Part shown: piece after piece, positions 55,612-64,000 of the stretch | Numbering within the stretch: position 1 is the first letter of the stretch | Layout of the letters: every line of letters begins with the position of its first letter | Source of the DNA: an uncultured Eisenbergiella sp. | GTDB lineage: Bacteria > Bacillota > Clostridia > Lachnospirales > Lachnospiraceae | Direction of reading: 5' to 3' | Length of the DNA: 64,000 nucleotides | NCBI GenBank assembly: GCA_947598825.1 | Contig: CANQFM010000001.1 | Coordinates: forward strand, 62,001-126,000 | Translations under genes and position numbers: made by a program | Notes under the pieces: generated by a model | What the model was told of the DNA's origin: nothing | The model's database searches: none | What the model saw: the letters and a program-made list of their open reading frames with translations, nothing else

Positions 55612-57714
55612 TCACCACCGCATAGCCGCCTGGATCCTGAAATAAAGGGCCGGATCGCCCCGCAGCAGATTCACGCTTCCATCCGTATTGAGCAGGACGA
55701 GGAACAAAAACGCCAGATGAAGCAGCACCGCCACCTTGAGCCAGGCCGAAAAAGGCCGGAGAACGCCCTTGTCTATCGCCCATTCCGCCAATGAAAACAG
55801 ACAGAGCAGCGAGGCCAAAAACAGGCCGAAGGAAATATCGGCGCTGTAGCGCTGCAGGATCCCCGCTCCCGTGGCGTCCACCGCGCAGATCGCCACAGCC
55901 ACCGCCGCCGATGTAGCCGTAAAACAAAACGCCCCTTTGCCTGCCAGCCGTTTTCTCTGCCCCCAGAGGGTAAACAATGGCCACGTCAGCATACTGCAGG
56001 CGAATATGCCGCCAAAACAGCTCTCGCTGACCATCCTGCCCAGGTAATCCGTTTCGATCGCCGCGCTTTGCAGCCAGGGGAAAACCCCTTCCACATGCCA
56101 GGGCTGAAACAGAAAATACCAGAAGCCATACAACACCCTTTCCAGATTGAACCCCCTGTGGGTCATGTCGTTGCTGGTCATGCTATAGGCCGCACCGAAG
56201 TCAAAGGGCGAGCCGAAACGTACTGCGTTGTAATACATGAGGGCGCCGCCCACGACCGCAAAGGGCAGCAAAAGCGCTGCGCCTTCCCGGACCGTCCTGC
56301 GGGAAAAGAGGCTCCGTTCATGAAAGACCTCCTTCCAGAACAACGGGACCGCCAGAAAAGCGAAGAGCAAAAACTGAGGGCGGCAGCCCGCCGTCAGCGC
56401 CAGGCACAAAGAACCGAAGCCGTAAAACATCCACCGGTTTCGGCGCGCGCGCAGCCCCGCCAGATAGCCCCACAGCCCCGCCGCCGTAAACATATGGGCG
56501 GCCGCGATGGGCACGTCATAGAGATCCGGCCGGATCAGCAGATAAAAGAGGGAATAGCTGCCGGTCAGCATCAGAAGGCCGAGGAAGAAAAAGCCATACC
56601 ACAGCCTGTCAAACCAGCGCCGCATCAGCTCATAGACCAGTCCTGCGCAGGCCAGGATAAAACCGCCCATAAAGATCAGAACAGCCTGATAATTCTGCAG
56701 ATCCTGCCCGGTCAGCAGATACCAGGGCAGATACAGCAAAAGCTCCGGCACGATACCGAAGTAAACATAATAGCGCCCGTTATACCAGGCGTAATCCGCC
56801 TGATACGGGATCTGCTGCGCCTGTAAAAAAATCGTATCGTAAGGATTCTCCACCTCGAAAAGCCGGGCGTCTTCCTCTCCCACGTCCATCCTGCCCTGGG
56901 AAAGGCTGCGGGCCAATTCCTGATATTGGGCATGATGGAGCGCCAGATTCTTCTGACAGGCCGGATTGATCCTGACAAAAAACACAGCCAGCCCCAACAG
57001 GGCCGCCGTGAACAGAACGATACCGGCATTGCGCCGTCTGCGCCTGCGCCGGTCCTGCCCGGGCGAGTCAAACGTCTCATGGCAGGCCAGATTCCGGGCA
57101 GAAAGCAGGGACAAAACCGTCAGCAGGCCCAGCCAGATCAGGAAACGGACCGGGCGGAAAGCAAAAGGGATTCTTCCGTTCAGCGAGATCGCCCTGACAT
57201 TACAGACCAGATCCCCAAGGGCTCCGGGCGCCGCATGTCCTGCGCTGTCCGCCGTTTCCAGACGCACATAGAGATTTTTTACTTTCCCGTAGGGGTAGAG
57301 CTTCATCCGGGCGTTTTCCGCCGCCTCCCGCAGCAGGATCCGTCCCTCGCCCAACTGGTAAAGATAGTGGTTTCCCTCGTCCTGGACGTAGATCGACGCC
57401 CGAACCAGATATCCATGAGGGATGTCAAGATCCAGCCATAGACGGCGCACGTCCTGGTTTAAATCCTTCAGCCTCAGCCAGCAGGCGCCCTCCGGTATCC
57501 GCAGATAACCGTCCTGCTCATAAGCGCTTTCAATGCCGACGCCAGCCTCCGCCACCTCTTCCTGCGCGACCGCGCCGATCATCTCCATCCGTCCGGTCAC
57601 ATCCTGTTCCTGCGCCGTGAGCGTACTCCAGAAAGACCAGTTGCAGAGCCCCGTCTCCAGCAGCAGCGCCGCCGCCAGGATCACTGCCGCCTTCTTTATC
57701 TTCCCCAGCCCCAT
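55612..57714 (-). CDS. Polytopic membrane protein, GT-C glycosyltransferase-like
   Basis: The 700-residue protein has an N-terminal signal-anchor helix (about 8-24) and an extracytoplasmic beta-rich domain (about 40-185). Some ten to twelve transmembrane helices follow from about 195, interrupted by a charged His/Arg stretch (DRRRRRRRN). A periplasmic-type loop contains NPYDTIFLQAQ and YAWYNGRYYVYFG. The size and layout recall GT-C enzymes that use lipid-linked sugars, but I cannot point to a proven catalytic motif. GGGAGG about nine bases ahead of 57714 sets the start. First gene of a three-gene polysaccharide-decoration operon. Confidence 0.65.
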   Translation of the reverse strand: MGLGKIKKAAVILAAALLLETGLCNWSFWSTLTAQEQDVTGRMEMIGAVAQEEVAEAGVGIESAYEQDGYLRIPEGACWLRLKDLNQDVRRLWLDLDIPHGYLVRASIYVQDEGNHYLYQLGEGRILLREAAENARMKLYPYGKVKNLYVRLETADSAGHAAPGALGDLVCNVRAISLNGRIPFAFRPVRFLIWLGLLTVLSLLSARNLACHETFDSPGQDRRRRRRRNAGIVLFTAALLGLAVFFVRINPACQKNLALHHAQYQELARSLSQGRMDVGEEDARLFEVENPYDTIFLQAQQIPYQADYAWYNGRYYVYFGIVPELLLYLPWYLLTGQDLQNYQAVLIFMGGFILACAGLVYELMRRWFDRLWYGFFFLGLLMLTGSYSLFYLLIRPDLYDVPIAAAHMFTAAGLWGYLAGLRARRNRWMFYGFGSLCLALTAGCRPQFLLFAFLAVPLFWKEVFHERSLFSRRTVREGAALLLPFAVVGGALMYYNAVRFGSPFDFGAAYSMTSNDMTHRGFNLERVLYGFWYFLFQPWHVEGVFPWLQSAAIETDYLGRMVSESCFGGIFACSMLTWPLFTLWGQRKRLAGKGAFCFTATSAAVAVAICAVDATGAGILQRYSADISFGLFLASLLCLFSLAEWAIDKGVLRPFSAWLKVAVLLHLAFLFLVLLNTDGSVNLLRGDPALYFRIQAAMRW

Positions 57715-58029
57715 ACAGCCTGCCTCCCATCGCCGATAGCGCGGAAAGCCTTCCTGTACGGCTCTCCGATCCTGGGTTTTATTGTATCCCAAACCCACAG
57801 ACAATGCAAGCCAAACGTGGACGGCCATGCCTCACAAAGCCGCAAAATGAAAAGCCCCGCATCTCTGCGGGACCTTTCATTCTTATGAGGGGGGAGATAG
57901 TGAATTATTCAACTATTTGATTTTATAATATCCCCGATTTGTGATGAAACTATGTACAATTTATAAAAAGCTTATAAAAAGTAGTAAAATCAAAATGAAT
58001 AAATTCTAACTGAAATCAAAAGCATCCTG
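57715..58029. other. Intergenic region between pfkB and the polysaccharide operon
   Basis: These 315 bases hold a terminator (57846-57881) and, between it and pfkB, a strongly AT-rich block of about 145 bases. The block includes a palindrome TGAATTATTCA (57901-57911) and a tandem repeat of TTATAAAAAG (57961-57981). A minus-strand TATTAT in this block could be a -10 for the polysaccharide operon, but its -35 is poor. Confidence 0.5.
57846..57881 (-). terminator. Terminator downstream of pfkB
   Basis: GGTCCCGCA pairs with TGCGGGGC across a four-base loop and is followed on the minus strand by TTTTCATTTT. It lies about 150 bases after the pfkB stop. Confidence 0.7.
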
Positions 58030-58956
58030 TCACAGCACTTCCGCCTGGATCTGCTGGTAAAGCTGTTCTGCCAGTTCGATGGGGATACTTCCGCTCTCCA
58101 GCGTGGTGGCGTGGGCGGCAGAGACCGCTACCGCCCGGCGCAGCATCTCCTCCATGGGTTCTCCCCGCAAAAGGGACATGGCAAGCGAGGCGCAGGCGCT
58201 GTCCCCGCAGCCAACGGTGTTGACCACTTTTATCCTGGGCGCCCGGGCGAACAGGCGGCGCTGTTTTCCCAGCAGGTAAATCCCCTTATCCCCTGCGGAA
58301 ACGGCCACATAAGCCACGCCCGCTTCCAGCAGCCGCTGCGCCGCCTCCAGGATCTGATCCTGTCCGCGGCAGCTATGGCCGGCGATATATTCCAGTTCCC
58401 TGCGGTTCGGCTTTACCAGATAGGGCACGGCCGCCACACCGGCGCGCAGCCCCTCCCCACTGGCATCCAGGATCACCCTTTTTCCTTGGGCGGCAGCGAT
58501 CCCGATCAGCTCCGGATAGATCTCGCTGCCCAGCCCCGGCGCGGCGCTCCCGGAGATCACTACCAGTTCACAGTCCTGCAGCAGCGCCTCAAAACCTTCC
58601 AAAAACCGCGCCTTTTCCTCCGGAAAGATCTGCGGCCCCGGCTCCAGGATTTCGGTAACATAGCCGTTATCCGCCACTATGTTCATGCTGCAGCGGGTAT
58701 CGCCCTGCGTTTTCACAAAAGCGCACTCGACCCCCATGGCCCCTATTTTTTCTTCGATCCACTTTCCCGTATATCCACCCAGAAAGCCGGTCGCACGCAC
58801 AGGCTGCCCATACTGGCGCAGGATCCTGCTCACGTTGATCCCTTTTCCCCCGGGAAGGCTCATCATGCTGCTCACCCGGTTTATATGCCCGCTCAGAAGC
58901 TGTCCGGTCCGATAGGTTTTATCCACCGCAGGATTCAGCGTCACCGTTAAGATCAT
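58030..58956 (-). CDS. PfkB-family sugar kinase (1-phosphofructokinase / tagatose-6-phosphate kinase type)
   Basis: The 308-residue ribokinase-fold protein has the N-terminal MILTVTLNPAVDKTY typical of FruK/LacC enzymes, the GGKGINVSRILRQYG signature 1, and the C-terminal catalytic motif as GCGDS (usually GAGDS). It would phosphorylate fructose 1-phosphate or tagatose 6-phosphate. No fructose PTS gene is adjacent, so the choice is open. GAGGAGG before the ATG at 58956 fixes the start, 13 bases after recJ. Confidence 0.9.
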   Translation of the reverse strand: MILTVTLNPAVDKTYRTGQLLSGHINRVSSMMSLPGGKGINVSRILRQYGQPVRATGFLGGYTGKWIEEKIGAMGVECAFVKTQGDTRCSMNIVADNGYVTEILEPGPQIFPEEKARFLEGFEALLQDCELVVISGSAAPGLGSEIYPELIGIAAAQGKRVILDASGEGLRAGVAAVPYLVKPNRRELEYIAGHSCRGQDQILEAAQRLLEAGVAYVAVSAGDKGIYLLGKQRRLFARAPRIKVVNTVGCGDSACASLAMSLLRGEPMEEMLRRAVAVSAAHATTLESGSIPIELAEQLYQQIQAEVL

Positions 58957-58969
58957 TTTTGTTTCCTCC

Positions 58970-60775
58970 TCACATATAATCCTGCAGGACGAGCTGCAAT
59001 CCGGAATTTCCCTGGTAGGTGTGGATCTCCGGATAATAAACGACATCCAGCAAATATCCCGGTCCCCGTCCTTCGTACAGATCTATCATACACCGGTTCC
59101 CATACCGGGCCGTCACATGTGCTTCAAAAGCGCTGCAGTCTCCGAAATATACCATCTCCCAACAACTGCCCCGCTCATCCTGCACCCGAAAGCGAAGCAC
59201 ATTCCGGTTCTTCCCCAACAGCCGGGCGGATAAAAAGCGCAGCTCTTTCTGGGCGAAAACCGGCTTCTGGTTCCCGTTGCCATAAGGCTCCAGCTTTTTT
59301 AATTCCTCTACAAGCTCCTCGCTGACATAGGACACTGGCATGGGTATGTCGATATGGATGCGCTCCTGCATATCCTCCGGCGTCAGACGGCAGTTTTCGT
59401 TGATCGTTTGCCGGAAGGCATCGATATCTGCCTCAGCCATGGAAAGGCCCGCCGCCATCTTATGGCCGCCGTAACGGGTGAAAAAATGGCTGCAGCGCGT
59501 CATTTCCTCATAAATATGGTACGTCTCGATGGAACGGGCGCTGCCCTTGACTTCCTCCTCGCCTCTCGTCAGCACAAAAACGGGTTTATAATAGCGTTCC
59601 CGCAGCCGGCCGGCGATGATACCGGCGATGCTTTCATGACATTTTGGCAGAAATACCACCAGGACCCGATCGTCTTTTAAGCTGCTTTGCTCGATGAGCG
59701 CGGCGGCCTGCTTCACATAGTTTTCCGTCATTTCCTTGCGGCTGTCGTTGAGCTGCTTTAAGAAAGCCGCTGCAGGGACCGCCGTCTCCCTATCCGGGCT
59801 TTCCAGCAACGAAAGCGCCCTGACCGCCGTATCCAGCCGACCGGAAGCGTTCAGACAGGGGCCCAGCACGAACCCAATATGAAAGGCGCTCAAGACCCTG
59901 GCATTTTGGTCCGGAAGGATACCGTTTACTTCCATCAGAGCCCGCAGGCCCGGATTGGCGCTGTGCTGCATCAGCTCCAGCCCCCGCCTGACCAGGATCC
60001 GGTTCTCGTCCTGCAGGGGCATCACATCGCAGACGGTGGCAAAGGCTGCCAGCTCCAGCAGTTCATCCAGCGCGGTGCGCATTTTGGGGTCGCTTCCCGA
60101 AGGGCTTAATCCCGGCAGGCCGTAAGAGGGAAACATCGACTGCACCAGTTTAAAGGCAACCACCGCTCCGCAGATCTCCTGCCAGGGATAAGAGCAGCCC
60201 GGCTGCTTGGGATCGATGACGACGTTCGCCGGCGGCAGAAGGTACTGCCGCCCTGCCTCGGTTTCCTGATAGGGCACCTCATGATGGTCCGTCACCACCA
60301 CGGTCATGCCATAGGACCGGGCCAACCGGATCTGATCCGCCGCCGCGATCCCGTTGTCACAGGTCACGATCGTATCGATCCCGTCCTCCCGTGCTGCCTC
60401 CACAAGATGCGCATTGAGACCGTAGCCGTCCTTCATCCTGTGGGGAATGGCCGTATCCACCGCCGCGCCGCACAGCCGCAGCCCTTTTTTGAGAATATAG
60501 GCGGAGCATACGCCGTCCACGTCATAGTCGCCGATCACGCGGATCTTTTTTTTCTCCCGGATCTTCCCCTGCAGGATCGAAACCGCCTCCCGCATCCCTT
60601 TCAGCAGGCCGGGATCATACAGATCCTCAACGGTTCCATACAGGTATTTTCGGATCGCCTCCTGATCCGTCACATCCCGGTTGCGGATGAGACGGGCCAA
60701 CACCGGACTGATATGAAACTGTTCCGCGATCCCGTTAAAGTCGGCCCTTTTAGCCGCTACAAACCACTTGGCCAT
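58970..60775 (-). CDS. recJ: Single-stranded-DNA exonuclease RecJ
   Basis: RecJ degrades 5' ends of single-stranded DNA in recombination and mismatch repair. The 601-residue protein has the DHH phosphoesterase motifs (VIGDYDVDGVCSAYIL, TIVTCDNGIAAADQI, VVVTDHHEVP), the DHHA1 domain with GGHKMAAGLS, and a C-terminal OB-like domain. ATG at 60775 is preferred over the TTG three codons earlier. Motif V near LNASGRLDTA is intact. Confidence 0.94.
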   Translation of the reverse strand: MAKWFVAAKRADFNGIAEQFHISPVLARLIRNRDVTDQEAIRKYLYGTVEDLYDPGLLKGMREAVSILQGKIREKKKIRVIGDYDVDGVCSAYILKKGLRLCGAAVDTAIPHRMKDGYGLNAHLVEAAREDGIDTIVTCDNGIAAADQIRLARSYGMTVVVTDHHEVPYQETEAGRQYLLPPANVVIDPKQPGCSYPWQEICGAVVAFKLVQSMFPSYGLPGLSPSGSDPKMRTALDELLELAAFATVCDVMPLQDENRILVRRGLELMQHSANPGLRALMEVNGILPDQNARVLSAFHIGFVLGPCLNASGRLDTAVRALSLLESPDRETAVPAAAFLKQLNDSRKEMTENYVKQAAALIEQSSLKDDRVLVVFLPKCHESIAGIIAGRLRERYYKPVFVLTRGEEEVKGSARSIETYHIYEEMTRCSHFFTRYGGHKMAAGLSMAEADIDAFRQTINENCRLTPEDMQERIHIDIPMPVSYVSEELVEELKKLEPYGNGNQKPVFAQKELRFLSARLLGKNRNVLRFRVQDERGSCWEMVYFGDCSAFEAHVTARYGNRCMIDLYEGRGPGYLLDVVYYPEIHTYQGNSGLQLVLQDYM

Positions 60776-60864
60776 GTGTTCCAAATCCTTTTGTCCTTTT
60801 TGCAGCCGCCGATACAGATAAACAGACAGCTATGCCTGTCGGCAGATCCGCGGCCGCTGCCCGC

Positions 60865-60903
60865 AAAAAAGGCCGAGGAAGCGCCTGCGCGCGTTCCCCG
60901 GCC
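60865..60903 (-). terminator. Terminator of secDF
   Basis: GGCCGGGGAA pairs with TTCCTCGGCC, with GC-rich inner pairs, followed by six U on the minus strand, 12 bases after the secDF stop codon. Confidence 0.85.
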
Positions 60904-60915
60904 TACAATCCTTTG

Positions 60916-63102
60916 TTATTTTGCCGAAGCCTTTCTCTTTGACTTGTCCACTGCCTCTTTTTTCACGATCTTCGTGCGCATGAGATACCACATGGCGCCG
61001 GTCAGACAGACGGACGAGTACGCGCCGCAGACAATGCCGACCATCAGGGGAAGGGCAAATTCCCGGATGCTGGACACGCCCAGGATATACAGCACCGCCA
61101 CCATGATAAAGGTCGTCAGGGACGTAAAAATGCTTCTGGACAGCGTCTGGGTCACGCTCTGGTTCACCAGCCTCTGCAGATCCGCCCTGTTTGCGCTAAG
61201 CTGCAGATTCTCCCGCACACGGTCGAAGATCACGATGGTAGCGTTGATGGAATAACCGACGATGGTCAGCATACAGGCGATAAAGGTATTGCCCACCGAC
61301 ACCCTGGCGATGGCGTAAAAGGCCAGCACCACCAGTACGTCATGGACCAGGGCCAGCACGCTGCTGGCGCCGAAGCGGATATCCTTGAAACGGAACCAGA
61401 TATACAAAAGCATCAGCACCGTGGCAACCAGGACCGCCAGTACCGCGCTGGAACGCATCTCGGAACTGATGGTGGAACTGATCGTCTCCGCCGTAATACT
61501 GTCCTCTGCCACGCCAAACTGATCCACCAGGGCAGCGTCAAGCTCCTTCCTCTGATCCACAGTCAGCGTGCGGGTCTTGAAGATCACCTCATTGGTCCCC
61601 TGCACCTTCTGGGTCTGCACGTTAGGGTCGGCGCTGATCTCTTCGATCACAGGCACCACGTTGGCGTCCAGATCCTCAATGCTCCTGTCCTCCGGGAACG
61701 TCACGCTGGTAGAGGTGCCGCCGACAAACTCCAGGCTGTAATTCAGGATGTTGCCCGTAGAGGAACGGTTGATCCCCATAAACACGAAGCCGGCCACGAT
61801 CATAACGCCGGAGATCGCAAAGAACACCTTTTTCTTGCCCAGGAAATTGATGGGTTCCCGTTCCTTGACGCGGCCATAAAATTTTTCCTTCTGAAAGCCC
61901 ACCGCATACAGCGCGTTTAAGATCAGCCGCGTCACCACCAATGCCGTGAACATGGATAAAACGATACCGAGAGCCAACGTCTGGGCGAAGCCCTTGATCG
62001 TGCCGGTCCCCATCCATCCCAGCACCGCGGCCGCGATGAGGGTCGTCACGTTGCCGTCAAAGATGGCGGAAAACGCCTTCTGGAACCCGATCCTGATGGC
62101 GGAGCGCACCGTCTTGCCGGCGGCGATCTCCTCCCGGATACGGGCGAAAATGATCACATTGGCATCCACCGCCATACCGATGGAAAGGATGATGCCCGCG
62201 ATGCCAGGCAGCGTCAGGGTCATGTCAAAGCCGTTTAACAAAAGCACCAGCATGGCCGTATACACACACAGCGCCAGGGCGCTGGCCACGCCGGGGATCC
62301 AGTATACGGCGATCATGAAGATCACGATGATCGCAAGGCCGATGGCGCCTGCGATCAGGCTCGTCCGGATCGCGTCGCTGCCCAACTGGGCGCCTACCAC
62401 GTTGGAACGCAGCTCCTGAAGCTCCAGGGAAAGGCCGCCGATACGGATGGTGGACGCCAGGTTGCTGGCGGCCTCATAGGATTCCATCCCGTTGATCACC
62501 GCATGGCCGTCCGTGATCTCCGCCTGCACGCTGGGATAACTGACGATCATATTGTCATAGATGATATAAATGATATCGTGGTTGGGAAGCGCCGCTTTGG
62601 TGGCCTCGGCAAATTTCTTCGTGCCTTCCTCCGTCAGCGTCAGCGCCACCACCGGATCCTGGTTGCCCATGCTGTTCGTCTCATAGACGGCCTGGGCGTC
62701 CGCCACATCGGTCCCGGACAGCACCTCGTTGCCGTCCTTGTCCAGAAAGACCAGGGAACCGGGGCTGCCCAGCTCCTCCAAAATCGCGTTGGCGTCGGAC
62801 ACGCCGGGGATCTCAATATTGATCCGGTTGCTGCCCTCCTGGTAAACCTGCGCCTCCGTGGAATAATTGTCCGCACGCTGCTGCAGCTTAAAGATCGTAT
62901 CGCTCATATCCTCGGCGCTGGGATTCTCTTCCCCCACCACCTCGTAGGTGATGCTCACGCCGCCTGCCAGATCCAGGCCCAGCTTGATGTTGGAAGCGGA
63001 TCCGGTCTTGCCGGAATCCAGGCCGAACACCGTCACAAAGGTGAACCCGATCAGCGCCAGAACGGATACGACCAGCGTGATGATTCCTTTCTTCTTGCTC
63101 AT
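60916..63102 (-). CDS. secDF: Fused protein translocase subunit SecDF
   Basis: SecDF uses the proton gradient to pull exported proteins from the Sec channel. The 728-residue protein is one chain. SecD is in residues 1 to about 420: the first helix, the large external P1 domain, and LTLPGIAGIILSIGMAVDANVIIFARIREE. SecF follows (about 430-728): GGTSTSVTFPEDRS, TIVGYSINATIVIFDRVREN. AAGGAGA ahead of the ATG at 63102 fixes the start, 13 bases after the SCIFF maturase stop. The two are probably co-transcribed. Confidence 0.95.
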   Translation of the reverse strand: MSKKKGIITLVVSVLALIGFTFVTVFGLDSGKTGSASNIKLGLDLAGGVSITYEVVGEENPSAEDMSDTIFKLQQRADNYSTEAQVYQEGSNRINIEIPGVSDANAILEELGSPGSLVFLDKDGNEVLSGTDVADAQAVYETNSMGNQDPVVALTLTEEGTKKFAEATKAALPNHDIIYIIYDNMIVSYPSVQAEITDGHAVINGMESYEAASNLASTIRIGGLSLELQELRSNVVGAQLGSDAIRTSLIAGAIGLAIIVIFMIAVYWIPGVASALALCVYTAMLVLLLNGFDMTLTLPGIAGIILSIGMAVDANVIIFARIREEIAAGKTVRSAIRIGFQKAFSAIFDGNVTTLIAAAVLGWMGTGTIKGFAQTLALGIVLSMFTALVVTRLILNALYAVGFQKEKFYGRVKEREPINFLGKKKVFFAISGVMIVAGFVFMGINRSSTGNILNYSLEFVGGTSTSVTFPEDRSIEDLDANVVPVIEEISADPNVQTQKVQGTNEVIFKTRTLTVDQRKELDAALVDQFGVAEDSITAETISSTISSEMRSSAVLAVLVATVLMLLYIWFRFKDIRFGASSVLALVHDVLVVLAFYAIARVSVGNTFIACMLTIVGYSINATIVIFDRVRENLQLSANRADLQRLVNQSVTQTLSRSIFTSLTTFIMVAVLYILGVSSIREFALPLMVGIVCGAYSSVCLTGAMWYLMRTKIVKKEAVDKSKRKASAK

Positions 63103-63115
63103 TTCTCTGCTCTCC

Positions 63116-64000
63116 TTATCCTTCTTCATCGGCCAGAGCCGCTTTTATCATGATCGCGCATTCCACGCGCTTCTTCTGAAGTTCGCATCCCAAGTCGTAG
63201 GTATCGTTGATATTGCCGTGGCTGTGATAGGCGTTGGCCGCGCAGCCGCCGCTGCAGTAAAACCTGGCGAAACACCCCCGGCACTTTTCCCGGGAATAGA
63301 CGTTGCACTTTTTAAACTCCTCCACCAGATCCTGCCGCAGGACGCCCTCGTCCACATTGCCCAGCAAAAAATCCTCATTGCCCACGAACTGATGGCAGGG
63401 ATACAGATCGCCCCAGGGCGTTACCGCCAGATACTCCGTCCCCGACCCGCAGCCGGAAAGCCGTTTGGCCACGCAGGGGCCGCCGCTCAGATCGATCATA
63501 AAATGGAAGAAGTTCACGCCATGGCCCTCCTTCTTCCGGCGCAGCAGTTCTTTTGCCAGCGTATCGTACTCTTCCATCAGGCGGGGAAGATCCTCCTGCT
63601 TTAAGGCGTAGGGTTCTTTCGGATCCGCCACCACAGGCTCCACGGAGATCTGTTCAAAGCCCAGATCCGCCAGATGCAGCACATCCCTGGAAAAATCCAG
63701 GTTGTAATGCGTGAATGTACCCCGCACATAATAGTTCATCTGGTTCCGGCTCTGCGCCACCTTCCTGAACTTCGGCACTACCAGGTCATAGCTGCCCTGG
63801 CCGCCCCTGAAAGGACGCATCCGGTCATGTACCTCCCTGCGTCCGTCGATGCTTAAGACCACGTTGCTCATCTCGCGGTTGACAAACTCCAGCACCTCAT
63901 CGTCCAGTAGGACGCCGTTGGTGGTCAGCGTAAAACGGAATTTCTTATGGAAAGGTTCTTCCAGGCTCCGGCCATAGGCCACCAGATCCTTGACCACCTG
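63116..64000 (-). CDS. scfB: SCIFF peptide maturase (radical SAM/SPASM), 3' part only
   Basis: ScfB forms thioether cross-links in the small six-cysteine SCIFF ribosomal peptide (ScfA). The 294 visible residues run from inside the SAM barrel (FRFTLTTNGVLLDDEVLEF, NVVLSIDGRREVHDRMRP) through the SPASM region, with auxiliary-cluster cysteines in GCGSG, DLYPCHQFVG, EKCRGCFARFYCSGGCAANAY and DLGCELQKKRVECA. The AdoMet-cluster CxxxCxxC and the start codon lie beyond position 64000, as should scfA. The pattern HQFVGNEDFLLGNV is typical of the SCIFF maturase. It is 13 bases ahead of secDF. Confidence 0.93.
   Translation of the reverse strand, partial: QVVKDLVAYGRSLEEPFHKKFRFTLTTNGVLLDDEVLEFVNREMSNVVLSIDGRREVHDRMRPFRGGQGSYDLVVPKFRKVAQSRNQMNYYVRGTFTHYNLDFSRDVLHLADLGFEQISVEPVVADPKEPYALKQEDLPRLMEEYDTLAKELLRRKKEGHGVNFFHFMIDLSGGPCVAKRLSGCGSGTEYLAVTPWGDLYPCHQFVGNEDFLLGNVDEGVLRQDLVEEFKKCNVYSREKCRGCFARFYCSGGCAANAYHSHGNINDTYDLGCELQKKRVECAIMIKAALADEEG

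Overview
The window is a compact, GC-rich piece of an anaerobic Firmicutes chromosome, most likely from the family Lachnospiraceae. The signs are: phosphotransacetylase and acetate kinase for acetate fermentation; a T-box riboswitch on the trp operon; two CIRCE (HrcA) operators; the glycolytic cluster gap-pgk-tpi; a short-chain CHR pair; a radical-SAM SCIFF maturase beside secDF; and three families I associate with Lachnospiraceae (DUF5717, DUF5716, DUF5685). About 52 protein genes are supported, mostly on the minus strand. I saw no rRNA, tRNA, insertion sequence, prophage or CRISPR array.

Layout. 0-5.6 kb: a truncated membrane protein, an MBOAT/SGNH O-acetylation pair, ackA and pta. 5.6-14 kb: tmcAL (plus strand, divergent from pta), then a minus-strand series polA-coaE-MBL hydrolase-UPF0237-UPF0210-MATE. 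14-21 kb: a zf-HC2 membrane protein, ptsI, pepF, CIRCE-controlled groES-groEL, and efp. 21-25 kb: an OmpR/histidine-kinase pair and a second MATE exporter. 25-30.3 kb: a three-gene accessory set (zinc-ribbon membrane protein, DUF5685, J-domain protein) downstream of gap-pgk-tpiA. 30.5-37.1 kb: a HisK-type phosphatase, then the operon DUF5717-DUF5716-TPR protein. 37.3-40.6 kb: a YtrA-type GntR/ABC operon and a SpoIID-like peptidoglycan-binding protein. 40.7-46.4 kb: htpG with its own CIRCE, two CHR transporters, a parvulin lipoprotein and ilvE. 46.6-53.6 kb: a complete trp operon E-GD-CF-B-A behind a Trp T-box. 53.7-57.7 kb: a surface-polysaccharide set (GT-C-like protein, acyltransferase, SH3-SGNH). 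58-64 kb: pfkB, recJ, secDF and the 3' part of scfB.

Functional themes are central carbon flow (gap, pgk, tpiA, pta, ackA, ptsI, pfkB), protein quality control under HrcA (groESL, htpG), amino-acid synthesis (trp, ilvE, HisK), and envelope modification or secretion. TmcAL consumes acetate to modify tRNA and sits beside the acetate-producing genes.

The best candidates for undescribed biology are: (i) the DUF5717-DUF5716-TPR operon, in which DUF5716 reads as a degenerate Hsp70-like protein; (ii) the zinc-ribbon/DUF5685/J-domain set, in which DUF5685 carries two acidic motifs like those of isoprenoid synthases; and (iii) a SpoIID-fold protein with no signal peptide. A finer-scale observation is that the trpG-trpD fusion still carries an intact Shine-Dalgarno and start codon for trpD at the junction.
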